Assembly (NCBI GenBank): GCA_025455895.1
Contig: JALOLQ010000036.1
Location: 1 to 9,686, forward strand
Source of the DNA: Solirubrobacteraceae bacterium
Lineage (GTDB): Bacteria > Actinomycetota > Thermoleophilia > Solirubrobacterales > Solirubrobacteraceae
Reading direction: 5' to 3'
DNA length: 9,686 nucleotides
A program made the position numbers and the translations under genes. Positions 1-8,613 of the stretch are shown here, piece after piece; position 1 is the first letter of the stretch, and each line of letters begins with the position of its first letter. Under the pieces are notes generated by a model. The model ran no database searches. It was not told where the DNA came from and worked only from the letters and a program-made list of their open reading frames with translations.

Positions 1-965
1 GCGGCGCGCCGGTCGAGCTCGGCGATCAGCGGCGCGAAGTACGCCGCCTCGGTGGACGGGTCGCCGGAGCTGCGCACCACCGCGCGCACCGGCGCCAGCC
101 ACTGGTAGTACAGCAGCGGCACGGCGAGCAGCGCGAGCGCCACGCGACGGCGGTCCCACAGCGCGCCCGCGGCGAGCGGCCCGCCGAACACCGCGGCGAA
201 GCGCACCGCGTTCCCGCCGACCGGGGTGTCCAGCACCACGGCGACGAGCAGGCCCGCGGCGTAGAGCACGGCTCCGGCGCGCAGCGCGCGCTCCTCGCGC
301 GGGAGCACCGCGGCGAGCACGAGCGCGAGCACGAACGCCCACGCGAAGGACGAGACGCTGAACGGCTGCGTGCCGCCCTCGGGGAAGAGCGCGAGCAGCA
401 GCAGGCCGGGCACGATCGCGCCCGCGAGCAGCGCCGCCGCCGGGCGCCCGCCGCCGGCGACGAGCCAGGCCGCCAGCGCCAGGCACAGGAACGCCGCGGC
501 GACCGGGCTCGTGAGCGTCGTCGCCGCCGCGAGCAGCACGCCGAGCGCCGTGTGCCCGCGCCGCGCGGCGAGCAGCGCGCCGAGGCCGGGCGCGAGGCCG
601 GCCGCGAAGACGAGCTGGCCGGCGACGAGCGGCGAGAGCGCGGCGAGCGCGAACCACAGCACCGCGGCGGTCGCGGCGGCGCCGGTCCAGTGGTCGCGCG
701 CGAGGCGCTCGAAGCACCAGGTGGCGATCACGGCACAGGCGGCGGCCACGAGCTGCGGCGAGGTGAGCGACGCGAGCGGCGGCACGAGCACGCTGTAGCC
801 GGGGAGGTGGTGCCCGGCGTACCAGCCGTTGTTCCAGATGCCGAGGCCGATCTCCGCGCGGTAGAGGTGCGCGGGGAGGTCCGGCGTGGGCGGGTCGACG
901 AGGAGCCAGAGCAGCGCGCCCGCCGCGGTGAGCGCCCAGGCGGGGACGCGGGCGAGGCGGCTCAC
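1..965 (-). CDS. Polytopic membrane protein, GT-C-like, partial at window edge
   Basis: An open frame runs without a stop from a GTG at 965-963 leftwards to the window edge, giving at least 321 residues; the C-terminus is missing. There is no early in-frame ATG. The GTG is chosen because it overlaps the stop of the upstream hydrolase as GTGA, suggesting translational coupling. The protein is mostly Ala/Leu/Val-rich hydrophobic segments (roughly nine visible), the first at about residues 10-24. The first loop holds an Asp/His-rich stretch, DLPAHLYRAEIGLGIWNNGW, followed by a GHHLPGYS motif. An acidic residue in the first extracytoplasmic loop after TM1 is typical of GT-C glycosyltransferases and related multi-TM proteins, so a lipid-linked-sugar glycosyltransferase is possible but not shown. 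I do not recognise a specific family. The frame and membrane nature are secure; the function is unknown. Confidence 0.8.
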   Translation of the reverse strand, partial: MSRLARVPAWALTAAGALLWLLVDPPTPDLPAHLYRAEIGLGIWNNGWYAGHHLPGYSVLVPPLASLTSPQLVAAACAVIATWCFERLARDHWTGAAATAAVLWFALAALSPLVAGQLVFAAGLAPGLGALLAARRGHTALGVLLAAATTLTSPVAAAFLCLALAAWLVAGGGRPAAALLAGAIVPGLLLLALFPEGGTQPFSVSSFAWAFVLALVLAAVLPREERALRAGAVLYAAGLLVAVVLDTPVGGNAVRFAAVFGGPLAAGALWDRRRVALALLAVPLLYYQWLAPVRAVVRSSGDPSTEAAYFAPLIAELDRRA

Positions 966-1792
966 GCCGCCGGCGCGTCCAGGAACGCGGCGACGCGCTC
1001 GATCAGGTCGGGCCGGTCGAGCCACGGCCAGTGCCCGGCGTCCGGGAGGTGCAGGACCTCCGGGTCGCTGCCGAGCGCGGCCGCGTAGGCGTCGGCGAAG
1101 CGGGGTGGGATGTACGGGTCGCGGTCCCCCCAGGCGACGAACGCCGGGCAGGTGATCGCGCCGAGGTTCGCGCCCGCCGCGGCGAGCTTCTCCGGCGGGC
1201 TCGAGCGGTAGAGGCGCAGGATCGCGCGCTGGGTGCCCTGGTCGAGGAACGCCGAGGCCGAGTCGGTCATCTCGCGCGGCAGCGGGCCGGGCGTCGCGTT
1301 CGCCTCCCGCGAGATGAAGCGCAGCACCGGCCCCACCGTGAGGCCCATCGCGATCTCGCCCGCCCAGCGCGCCCGCCAGACGCGCGCGATCCGGTGCCAG
1401 CGGTAGCCGGGCAGGAACGGCACCGCGTCCATGATCACGAGGCGCTCGACGCGCTCGGGGAAGCGCTGCGCCCACAGCAGGCCGACGCCGCCCCAGTCGT
1501 TCACGACGAGCCGCACGCGCTCGACGCCGACGTGGTCGAGGAAGCGCTCGACGAAGCGGTCGTAGCCCTCCATCGTGAAGTCGCCGTCGCCGCGCTTGCC
1601 GCTGCGCCCGAAGCCGGGCAGGTCGGGCGCGAGGCCGCCCGTGCGCTCGAGGAAGGGCAGCCACAGGTCGCTCGAGGTCGGCACGCCGTGCAGGTAGAGC
1701 ACGGGCGCCCGATCGGGGTCCGGCCCCTCGGCCGAGCGCCAGTACTGCGGCTGCCCGTCGAGGTCCTCGGTGTGCTCGCGGACCGTGGCCAT
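962..1792 (-). CDS. Alpha/beta hydrolase, haloalkane-dehalogenase-like (Asp nucleophile)
   Basis: This 276-residue protein starts at ATG 1792-1790 (MATVREHTEDL). The frame stays open further upstream, but that would run through the divergent endonuclease gene, so the extension is rejected. Visible motifs are the oxyanion loop HGVPTSSDLW (35-44), PDLPGFGRSG (56-65), the nucleophile elbow VVNDWGG (96-102), the acid candidate in WGDRDP (Asp225) and the His in DAGHWPW (His254). The elbow carries Asp99 followed by Trp100, as in haloalkane dehalogenases (family knowledge: D-W-G with Trp as a halide ligand), not the Ser of esterases. The HGNPTSS Asn typical of DhaA/LinB is Val37 here, so the second halide ligand is uncertain. 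It is probably a cytoplasmic hydrolase of C-halogen or epoxide-type substrates. It lies 28 bp from a divergent endonuclease gene and overlaps the next membrane-protein gene by 4 bp. Confidence 0.88.
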   Translation of the reverse strand: MATVREHTEDLDGQPQYWRSAEGPDPDRAPVLYLHGVPTSSDLWLPFLERTGGLAPDLPGFGRSGKRGDGDFTMEGYDRFVERFLDHVGVERVRLVVNDWGGVGLLWAQRFPERVERLVIMDAVPFLPGYRWHRIARVWRARWAGEIAMGLTVGPVLRFISREANATPGPLPREMTDSASAFLDQGTQRAILRLYRSSPPEKLAAAGANLGAITCPAFVAWGDRDPYIPPRFADAYAAALGSDPEVLHLPDAGHWPWLDRPDLIERVAAFLDAPAA

Positions 1793-1799
1793 CGGCGCG

Positions 1800-1815
1800 C
1801 GGACGATAGCGTCCG
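1800..1815. promoter_or_regulatory. Palindrome with back-to-back -10-like hexamers in divergent gap
   Basis: The arms CGGACG and CGTCCG are perfect complements around the 4-nt centre ATAG. The site fills the middle of the 28-bp gap between the two divergent genes. On the plus strand TAGCGT (1807-1812) fits a TANNNT -10 hexamer 8 nt before the GTG at 1821. On the minus strand TATCGT (1808-1803) fits one 10 nt before the ATG at 1792. Both would give leaderless or nearly leaderless mRNAs, consistent with no clear Shine-Dalgarno on either side. The sequence is observed; the promoter role is inferred. Confidence 0.4.
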
Positions 1816-1820
1816 GCGGC

Positions 1821-2513
1821 GTGGTCGCCCGCCCCGCCACCGTCCCGCGCGCCGCCTGGCGCCGCCCGTCGCCCCGCCGTGTGCGCGCGCTGCGCGAGCG
1901 CCTGCGGGGCCTGTACGGCGTCCCGGTGATGGCCCCCCACGAGGACCCGCTCGCCGAGCTCGTCCTCACCGTCCTCTCGCAGTCGACGAACGACCGCAAC
2001 CGCGACGTCGCCTTCCTGCGCCTGCGCGAGCGCTTCGGCGACTGGGCGGCGGTGCGCGACGCGCCGGTCGCGGAGATCGAGGACGCGATCCGCCCCGGCG
2101 GGCTGCACGTGCAGAAGTCGCGCCGGATCAAGGCGATCCTCGAGGCGCTGCCCGACGACCTCGACCTCGCGTGGATGCGCGAGGCGCCCGTCGAGGAGGC
2201 CCGCGCCGCGCTCTGCGCGCTGCCCGGCGTCGGACGCAAGACGGCGGCCTGCGTGCTGCTCTTCTCCTACGCGCGCCGCGACGTGCCGGTGGACACGCAC
2301 GTCTCGCGCGTCGGCACGCGGCTCGGCCTGCTGCGCCCCGGCGCCGCGCTCGACCCCGAGCTGCACGACGCGATGCTCGCGCTCACGCCGCGCGGCGCCG
2401 AGCTCGAGCTGCACGTGAACCTCCTGCGCCATGGCCGGCGCACCTGCCACGCCCAGCGCCCCGCGTGCCGCGCGTGCGCGCTGCGGCGGATGTGCCCGGG
2501 GCGCCAGGCGTGA
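1821..2513 (+). CDS. nth: Endonuclease III-like DNA glycosylase/AP lyase (4Fe-4S)
   Basis: The product is a base-excision-repair glycosylase of the HhH-GPD superfamily, 230 residues from the GTG at 1821. The frame is open back to 1770, but that start would reach into the divergent hydrolase gene, so the GTG in the gap is preferred. Visible motifs are LSQST (52-56), the helix-hairpin-helix LPGVGRKTA with the expected catalytic Lys140, the catalytic Asp158 in PVDTH (18 residues after the Lys, the same spacing as E. coli Nth K120/D138), and a C-terminal C-X6-C-X2-C-X5-C cluster (Cys209, 216, 219, 225), the classic EndoIII iron-sulphur loop. The family removes oxidised pyrimidines and nicks the abasic site. 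No strong Shine-Dalgarno is seen. The stop overlaps the start of the ATP-grasp gene. The symbol nth rests on family resemblance; other HhH-GPD subfamilies with Fe-S clusters (MutY-type, UvsE-associated) are less likely. Confidence 0.9.
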   Translation: MVARPATVPRAAWRRPSPRRVRALRERLRGLYGVPVMAPHEDPLAELVLTVLSQSTNDRNRDVAFLRLRERFGDWAAVRDAPVAEIEDAIRPGGLHVQKSRRIKAILEALPDDLDLAWMREAPVEEARAALCALPGVGRKTAACVLLFSYARRDVPVDTHVSRVGTRLGLLRPGAALDPELHDAMLALTPRGAELELHVNLLRHGRRTCHAQRPACRACALRRMCPGRQA

Positions 2514-3370
2514 GCGGCGCGCGCCCGCGCGTGGCGATCGCCACCTGCGCCGAGCTGCCGGACCTCGACCCGGACGACCGGCTCGTCGCCCCGGCGCTCG
2601 CGCGGCTGGGGATCGAGGGCGTCCCGGTCGCCTGGGACGACCCGGGCGTGGACTGGGACGCGTTCGCGCTCGTCGCCGTGCGCAACACGTGGGACTACGC
2701 CGGGCGCCGCGACGCGTTCCTGGCCTGGGCGGCGTCCGTCCCGCGGATCGTCAACCGGCCCGAGGTCCTTCGCTGGAGCACCGACAAGCGCTACCTGCGC
2801 GACCTCGAGCGGGCGGGCCTGCCGGTCGTGCCGACGCTCGTGGTCGAGGCCGGCGACCCGCTGCCCGGCGCGCTGCCCGACGAGGTCGTCGTGAAGCCGG
2901 CGATCGGGGTCGGCTCGGTGGACGCCGGGCGCCACCGCGAGCACGCCGAGGCCGAGGCGCACCTCGCCGAGCTGCACGACGCCGGCCGCGACGCGCTCGT
3001 GCAGCCGTTCCTGCCCGGGGTCGAGGAACGCGGCGAGACGGCGCTGCTCTTCTTCGCCGGGGTGTTCTCGCACGCGATCCACAAGGGCCCGATGCTGCCC
3101 GAGCAGGGGATCGTGCGGCCCTACGGGCTCTTCCAGCCGGAGAACATCAGCGCGCGTGAGCCGACCGCGGACGAGCGCGCCGTCGGCGAGGCGGTCGTCG
3201 CGTGGCTCGGCGAGCGCTTCGGCGTGCTGCCCTACGCGCGGATCGACGTGATTCCCGGCCCATCCGCGCCCGTCGTGCTCGAATGCGAGCTCGCGGAGCC
3301 GTCGCTGTTCCTGGGCACGAGCGAGGGCGCGGCCGACCGCTACGCCGCCGCGCTCGCCGCGCTGCTCTGA
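2510..3370 (+). CDS. ATP-grasp domain protein, RimK/glutathione-synthetase-like
   Basis: A 286-residue protein starts at the GTG 2510-2512, which overlaps the endonuclease stop as GTGA; the frame is open far upstream but only as a shadow of other genes. The N-terminal part (about 6-85) is a preATP-grasp-like fold with VAIATC and RNTWDY. The ATP-grasp fold follows: EVVVKPAIGVGS (Lys129 as ATP-binding Lys), VQPFLPGVEERGETALLFF, then ARIDVI and LECELAEPSLF near the C-terminus, where the Glu pair matches the Mg-binding E-x-N/E motif of the superfamily. Such enzymes ligate a carboxylate to an amine or thiol through an acyl-phosphate. The substrates cannot be told from sequence, so no peptide, glutathione or amino-acid ligase name is given. 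Overlap with the glycosylase gene implies co-translation, but no functional link is evident. The class is confident, the substrate unknown. Confidence 0.87.
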   Translation: MSGARPRVAIATCAELPDLDPDDRLVAPALARLGIEGVPVAWDDPGVDWDAFALVAVRNTWDYAGRRDAFLAWAASVPRIVNRPEVLRWSTDKRYLRDLERAGLPVVPTLVVEAGDPLPGALPDEVVVKPAIGVGSVDAGRHREHAEAEAHLAELHDAGRDALVQPFLPGVEERGETALLFFAGVFSHAIHKGPMLPEQGIVRPYGLFQPENISAREPTADERAVGEAVVAWLGERFGVLPYARIDVIPGPSAPVVLECELAEPSLFLGTSEGAADRYAAALAALL

Positions 3371-3388
3371 GCGCTGCCGATGATCTGC

Positions 3389-3394
3389 TACAGT
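3389..3394 (+). promoter_or_regulatory. dnaK promoter, -10-like hexamer TACAGT
   Basis: TACAGT fits the TANNNT -10 pattern. It lies 18 bp after the upstream stop codon and just before the candidate HspR operator. Transcription would start near 3401, inside that operator, giving a leader of about 95 nt. No convincing -35 is visible: the hexamer at 17-bp spacing is TCTGAG (3366-3371). A weak match in GC-rich DNA, supported mainly by position. Confidence 0.4.
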
Positions 3395-3398
3395 CGCA

Positions 3399-3417
3399 CT
3401 TAGATTTTCGACGTGCG
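3399..3417 (+). promoter_or_regulatory. Candidate HspR operator (HAIR-like) at dnaK
   Basis: The 19-bp site CTTAGATTTTCGACGTGCG begins with the 11-mer CTTAGATTTTC, which occurs again, inverted, at the clpB promoter. The established HAIR consensus is CTTGAG-N7-CTCAAG, also 19 bp; only the left half resembles it here. The stretch is strikingly AT-rich for this region. It overlaps the likely transcription start, where a bound repressor would block dnaK expression. A second, shifted symmetry, CGCAC-N13-GTGCG (3395-3417), overlaps it. HspR is encoded in the same operon, so autoregulation is the expected logic. Confidence 0.5.
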
Positions 3418-3447
3418 GCTGATCGAGCCCCGCGTCCGTCCCGTACC

Positions 3448-3470
3448 GTGACGCACAACCCCGGCGTCAC
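3448..3470 (+). promoter_or_regulatory. Hairpin / inverted repeat in dnaK leader
   Basis: GTGACGC (3448-3454) and GCGTCAC (3464-3470) are perfect 7-bp complements around a 9-nt loop. The stem ends 9 nt before the Shine-Dalgarno AAGGAG (3480-3485). It would form in the mRNA leader of the operon, or serve as a 23-bp DNA operator. The arms do not match CIRCE, although the 9-nt spacer does. The structure is observed; the function is unknown. Confidence 0.5.
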
Positions 3471-3497
3471 CCCGTCCCCAAGGAGCACCGCACGAAC

Positions 3498-5401
<1,904 letters not shown>

Positions 5402-5402
<1 letters not shown>

Positions 5403-5923
5403 TGGACGAGCCCCGCGAGGACATCACCATCGAGGAGCCGGTCGAGGTCGAGGTCGCGGCCGAGGCGGAGGAGGCCGTCGTCGAGGTCGCCGAGCCCGAG
5501 CCCGACTACAAGGACCAGTGGCTGCGCGCCGCGGCCGACCTCGACAACGTGCGCAAGCGCGCGCGCCGCGACGTCGCCGCCGCCGAGGGCCGCGGCGTCG
5601 CGCGGCTCGCGCGCGAGCTGCTGCCCGCGCTCGACAACCTCGACCGCGCGCTCGCCGCGGCCGAGGCCCAGCCCGAGAACGCCGACCACCACCTCACCGA
5701 CGGGATCCGCCTCGTGCAGCAGGAGCTGCTCGGGGCGCTCGAGCGCGTCGGGATCGTCCCCGACTCGCCGCTCGGCGAGGCGTTCGATCCGCACGTGCAC
5801 GAGGCCGTCGCCCAGGCGCCCTCGCCGGACGCCGAGAGCGGCACGGTGATCGAGGTCTACCAGGCCGGCTACCGGCTCGGCGACGACGTCCTGCGCGCGG
5901 CGAAGGTCGTCGTCGCGGCCTGA
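5402..5923 (+). CDS. grpE: Nucleotide exchange factor GrpE
   Basis: GrpE dimers release ADP from DnaK. The product is 173 residues from ATG 5402, whose A is the last base of the dnaK stop; a GTG immediately upstream (5399) is in frame but less likely. No good Shine-Dalgarno is seen, so translation is probably coupled to dnaK. An acidic, low-complexity N-terminus (about 1-37, rich in Glu and Val) leads into the coiled-coil helix DYKDQWLRAAADLDNVRKRA, then the family signature: a beta domain with GEAFDPHVHEAVAQ and a C-terminal VIEVYQAGYRLGDDVLRAAKVVV. All the hallmarks (F-D-P-x-x-H-E-A-V, GY..g..VLR.A.V.V) are present. The length is slightly short for the family because of the short N-terminal arm. 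The next gene, dnaJ, starts after 15 bp. Confidence 0.97.
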
Positions 5924-5938
5924 TCGCGAGCGCGCGTC

Positions 5939-7077
<1,139 letters not shown>

Positions 7078-7078
<1 letters not shown>

Positions 7079-7509
7079 TGGCGCGGCGCACGACCCGGAT
7101 CACCGTCGAGCACGAGCGCGGCGTGTTCATGATCTCCGTCGCCGCCGAGCTCGCGGAGATGCATCCGCAGACGCTGCGCATGTACGAGCAGCGCGGGCTG
7201 ATCTGCCCGCAGCGCTCGCCGAAGGGCACGCGCCTCTACTCGCAGGCCGACGTCGAGCGCCTGCGGCGCATCCAGCAGATGACCACGGACCTCGGCCTGA
7301 ACCTCGCCGGCGTCGAGCGCGTGCTCGAGCTCGAGGAGCAGCTCGAGCGCACCCGCCGCGAGCTCGAGCGCCTCGAGGCCGAGAGCGCCGCCGCGCAGGC
7401 CGAGCTCGAGGACGAGCTGCGCCGCACCGCCGACCGCCTGCTGCCCGTCCCGCGCGTGCGCACGACCACCGCGGTCGTCCGCGCCGCCGACGTGCGCCGC
7501 CCGCGCTGA
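7078..7509 (+). CDS. hspR: MerR-family heat-shock repressor HspR
   Basis: HspR represses dnaK and clpB transcription units in actinobacteria. The 143-residue product starts at ATG 7078, five bases after GGGAGG (7067-7072); a GTG one codon upstream is in frame, but the ATG fits better. The N-terminal winged HTH (about 17-68) reads MISVAAELAEMHPQTLRMYEQRGLICPQRSPKGTRLYSQADVERLRRI; in the MerR family R-MYE-R-GLI-P and TRLYS are the recognition helix and wing. A Glu/Leu/Arg-rich coiled coil follows (about 79-117), for dimerisation, then a basic tail. No metal-binding Cys pair of the MerR metal sensors is present; a single Cys43 lies in the wing region. It ends the operon, so it is co-transcribed with dnaK and can repress itself through the sites at 3399-3417 and 8575-8593. 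Confidence in the family is high; the targets are inferred. Confidence 0.96.
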
Positions 7510-7547
7510 GCGGGGGCGAGGCCGGCGCTCCGTGCCCTACGCGGGGC

Positions 7548-8510
7548 ATGGACCCACGCGCCTCCGCACGACGATGGAGCGAAAGCCTTCGTGGTGACCG
7601 GTTTCTCGACATCGAGTCCGGAATCGATCAGGCGATCGCCCGGATCGCGGCCCGCCAGCGCGGCCTCATCACCCGCGAGCAGCTGCTCGCGCTCGGACTC
7701 AGCCCCGGCGGGATCGAGAGCCGCGTGCGCCGCGGCCGCCTGCACCGCGTGCAGCGCGGCGTCTACCTCGTGGGGCACGCCGTCCCGCCGCCGTTCGCGC
7801 GCGAGCTGGCCGCGGTGCTCGTGTGCGGCGCGGGAACCTTCGTCACCGGCTGCTCCGCACTTGGGCTGTGGGACATCGACGTTCCGGACCACGAGGTCGT
7901 CCACGTCGTCGTCGTCGGCCGGCGGGTCGTGTCCCGGGCCGGGCTGCACGTGCGGACGACCGAGCGCCTCGCCCCGGCCGACCGCTCACGCCGCCACGGC
8001 ATCCCGGTCACCGCCGCCGCCCGCGCGCTGGTCGACGCGGCCGGAGGACTCGGCCGAGACGATCTCGAGGGCCTCGTGAACGAGGTGCAGGTGCGTCGCC
8101 GGGCATCGGCGACCGCGATCCGCAACGCGGCGGAGCGCGCCGGCCCGGTCGCGGGGACGCGACGGCTCCGCGAGCTTGTCGACGGCACCGACCGCGGCGT
8201 CACCCGCAACGGCGCCGAGCGCCGGCTCCGGGCCGCGCTGCGCGGCACGGGTCTGCCGGCGCCGGAGACGAACGTGCGGCTCCGCGGCGTCGAGGTCGAC
8301 GCGCTCTGGCGCGAGCAGCGCGTGGTCGTCGAGTTCGATGGGTTCGCCGCCCACGGGACGCGCCGAGCCTTCGAGAGCGACCGCGCACGGGACGCGCGGC
8401 TGCTCGCCGCGGGCTATCGGGTGATGCGGGTGACGTGGCGCCAGCTGCGCGACGAGCCCGAGGTCGTCGCCGCTCGCCTCGGCGCCGTGCTCACCGGGAG
8501 GATGATGTAG
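7548..8510 (+). CDS. AbiEi-type HTH / DUF559 Vsr-like nuclease domain protein
   Basis: This 320-residue protein fuses two parts. Residues 24-78 (IARIAARQRGLITREQLLALGLS, then RVRRGRLHRVQRGVYLVGHA) match the AbiEi-family antitoxin-type HTH found at the N-terminus of many actinobacterial proteins. Residues 221-315 match DUF559, a relative of the Vsr mismatch endonuclease in the PD-(D/E)XK fold. Candidate catalytic residues are Asp251 (GVEVDALW), Glu262 and Asp264 (VVVEFDGF), and His269 with Asp278 in AHGTRRAFESDRARD. The middle (80-200) is unassigned. The start is uncertain: ATG 7548 is the only ATG reaching the HTH, has no clear Shine-Dalgarno, and the first 22 residues lie over the left inverted repeat. 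The TAG lies within the right repeat. No toxin partner gene is adjacent. Substrate and role are unknown; DNA cleavage is inferred from the fold. Confidence 0.85.
   Translation: MDPRASARRWSESLRGDRFLDIESGIDQAIARIAARQRGLITREQLLALGLSPGGIESRVRRGRLHRVQRGVYLVGHAVPPPFARELAAVLVCGAGTFVTGCSALGLWDIDVPDHEVVHVVVVGRRVVSRAGLHVRTTERLAPADRSRRHGIPVTAAARALVDAAGGLGRDDLEGLVNEVQVRRRASATAIRNAAERAGPVAGTRRLRELVDGTDRGVTRNGAERRLRAALRGTGLPAPETNVRLRGVEVDALWREQRVVVEFDGFAAHGTRRAFESDRARDARLLAAGYRVMRVTWRQLRDEPEVVAARLGAVLTGRMM
7564..7613 (+). repeat. Left inverted repeat flanking the DUF559 gene
   Basis: The core CCTTCGTGGTGACCGGTTTC (7586-7605) is repeated perfectly in reverse orientation at 8512-8531. Similarity extends to CCGNACGA (7564-7571), GATG (7573-7576) and ACATC (7609-7613); the 41 bases 7573-7613 match the other copy at 34 positions. 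The repeat overlaps the N-terminal codons of the nuclease gene. Confidence 0.9.
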
Positions 8511-8554
8511 GGAAACCGGTCACCACGAAGGTGTTCTCCACATCATTCGTTCGG
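8504..8554 (-). repeat. Right inverted repeat flanking the DUF559 gene
   Basis: This is the inverted partner of the copy at 7564-7613, with the core at 8512-8531. It contains the TAG stop (8508-8510) of the nuclease gene and ends 20 bp before the clpB operator. Both copies point inward, like terminal inverted repeats. No flanking target-site duplication could be found. Confidence 0.9.
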
Positions 8555-8574
8555 CGGCCGGACACCCGCACACC

Positions 8575-8593
8575 CTTGCGCAGAAAATCTAAG
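8575..8593. promoter_or_regulatory. Candidate HspR operator (HAIR-like) at clpB
   Basis: CTTGCGCAGAAAATCTAAG has the HAIR length and outer CTT...AAG symmetry. The left half is CTTGCG (5 of 6 to the consensus CTTGAG) and the right half TCTAAG. On the minus strand it reads CTTAGATTTTCTGCGCAAG, sharing 11 consecutive bases with the dnaK site. It covers the -35 and most of the spacer of the clpB promoter, a position suited to repression. HspR control of clpB is established in Streptomyces; binding here is inferred. Confidence 0.55.
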
Positions 8594-8604
8594 CCCGGTA
8601 CACT
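8576..8604 (+). promoter_or_regulatory. clpB promoter, TTGCGC-N17-TACACT
   Basis: TTGCGC (8576-8581) and TACACT (8599-8604) are separated by 17 bp, the best housekeeping-sigma-like match in the window. Transcription would start about 8611, 2-3 bases before the clpB ATG (8614), giving a near-leaderless mRNA. This agrees with the absence of any Shine-Dalgarno upstream of clpB. Confidence 0.6.
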
Positions 8605-8613
8605 CATATCCAC

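Larger units (their letters stand above)
7564..8554. mobile_element. Candidate repeat-bounded nuclease cassette (991 bp)
   Basis: A single nuclease-like gene is enclosed by a pair of inward-facing inverted repeats (20-bp identical core). No transposase, integrase or recombinase is seen, and the family is not a known transposase, so mobility is inferred only from architecture. The cassette sits between hspR and clpB, which share a regulon. A weakness is that the apparent ATG (7548) lies outside the left repeat. It might instead be a stable gene with repeats serving as a regulatory pair. Confidence 0.3.

Noticed and set aside
1793..2239. Upstream extension of the hydrolase frame
   Set aside because: It is Arg/Ser-rich and antisense to the endonuclease gene; the alpha/beta hydrolase fold is complete from 1792.
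1031..2509. Upstream extension of the ATP-grasp frame
   Set aside because: The extension is Arg/Ala/Pro-rich and covers the hydrolase and endonuclease; the GTG at 2510 gives a natural start.
3448..3470. CIRCE element (HrcA site)
   Set aside because: The 9-nt spacer fits but the arms do not resemble TTAGCACTC/GAGTGCTAA, and no hrcA is present.
3402..3485. FourU RNA thermometer pairing TTTT with the Shine-Dalgarno
   Set aside because: The TTTT lies more than 70 nt from AAGGAG with a separate hairpin between them; no compact stem can be drawn.
7510..7547. Intrinsic terminator after hspR
   Set aside because: Only short imperfect stems and no T-tract were found.
7550..8570. Target-site duplication flanking the repeat pair
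   Set aside because: No matching direct repeat was found immediately outside the two copies by eye.
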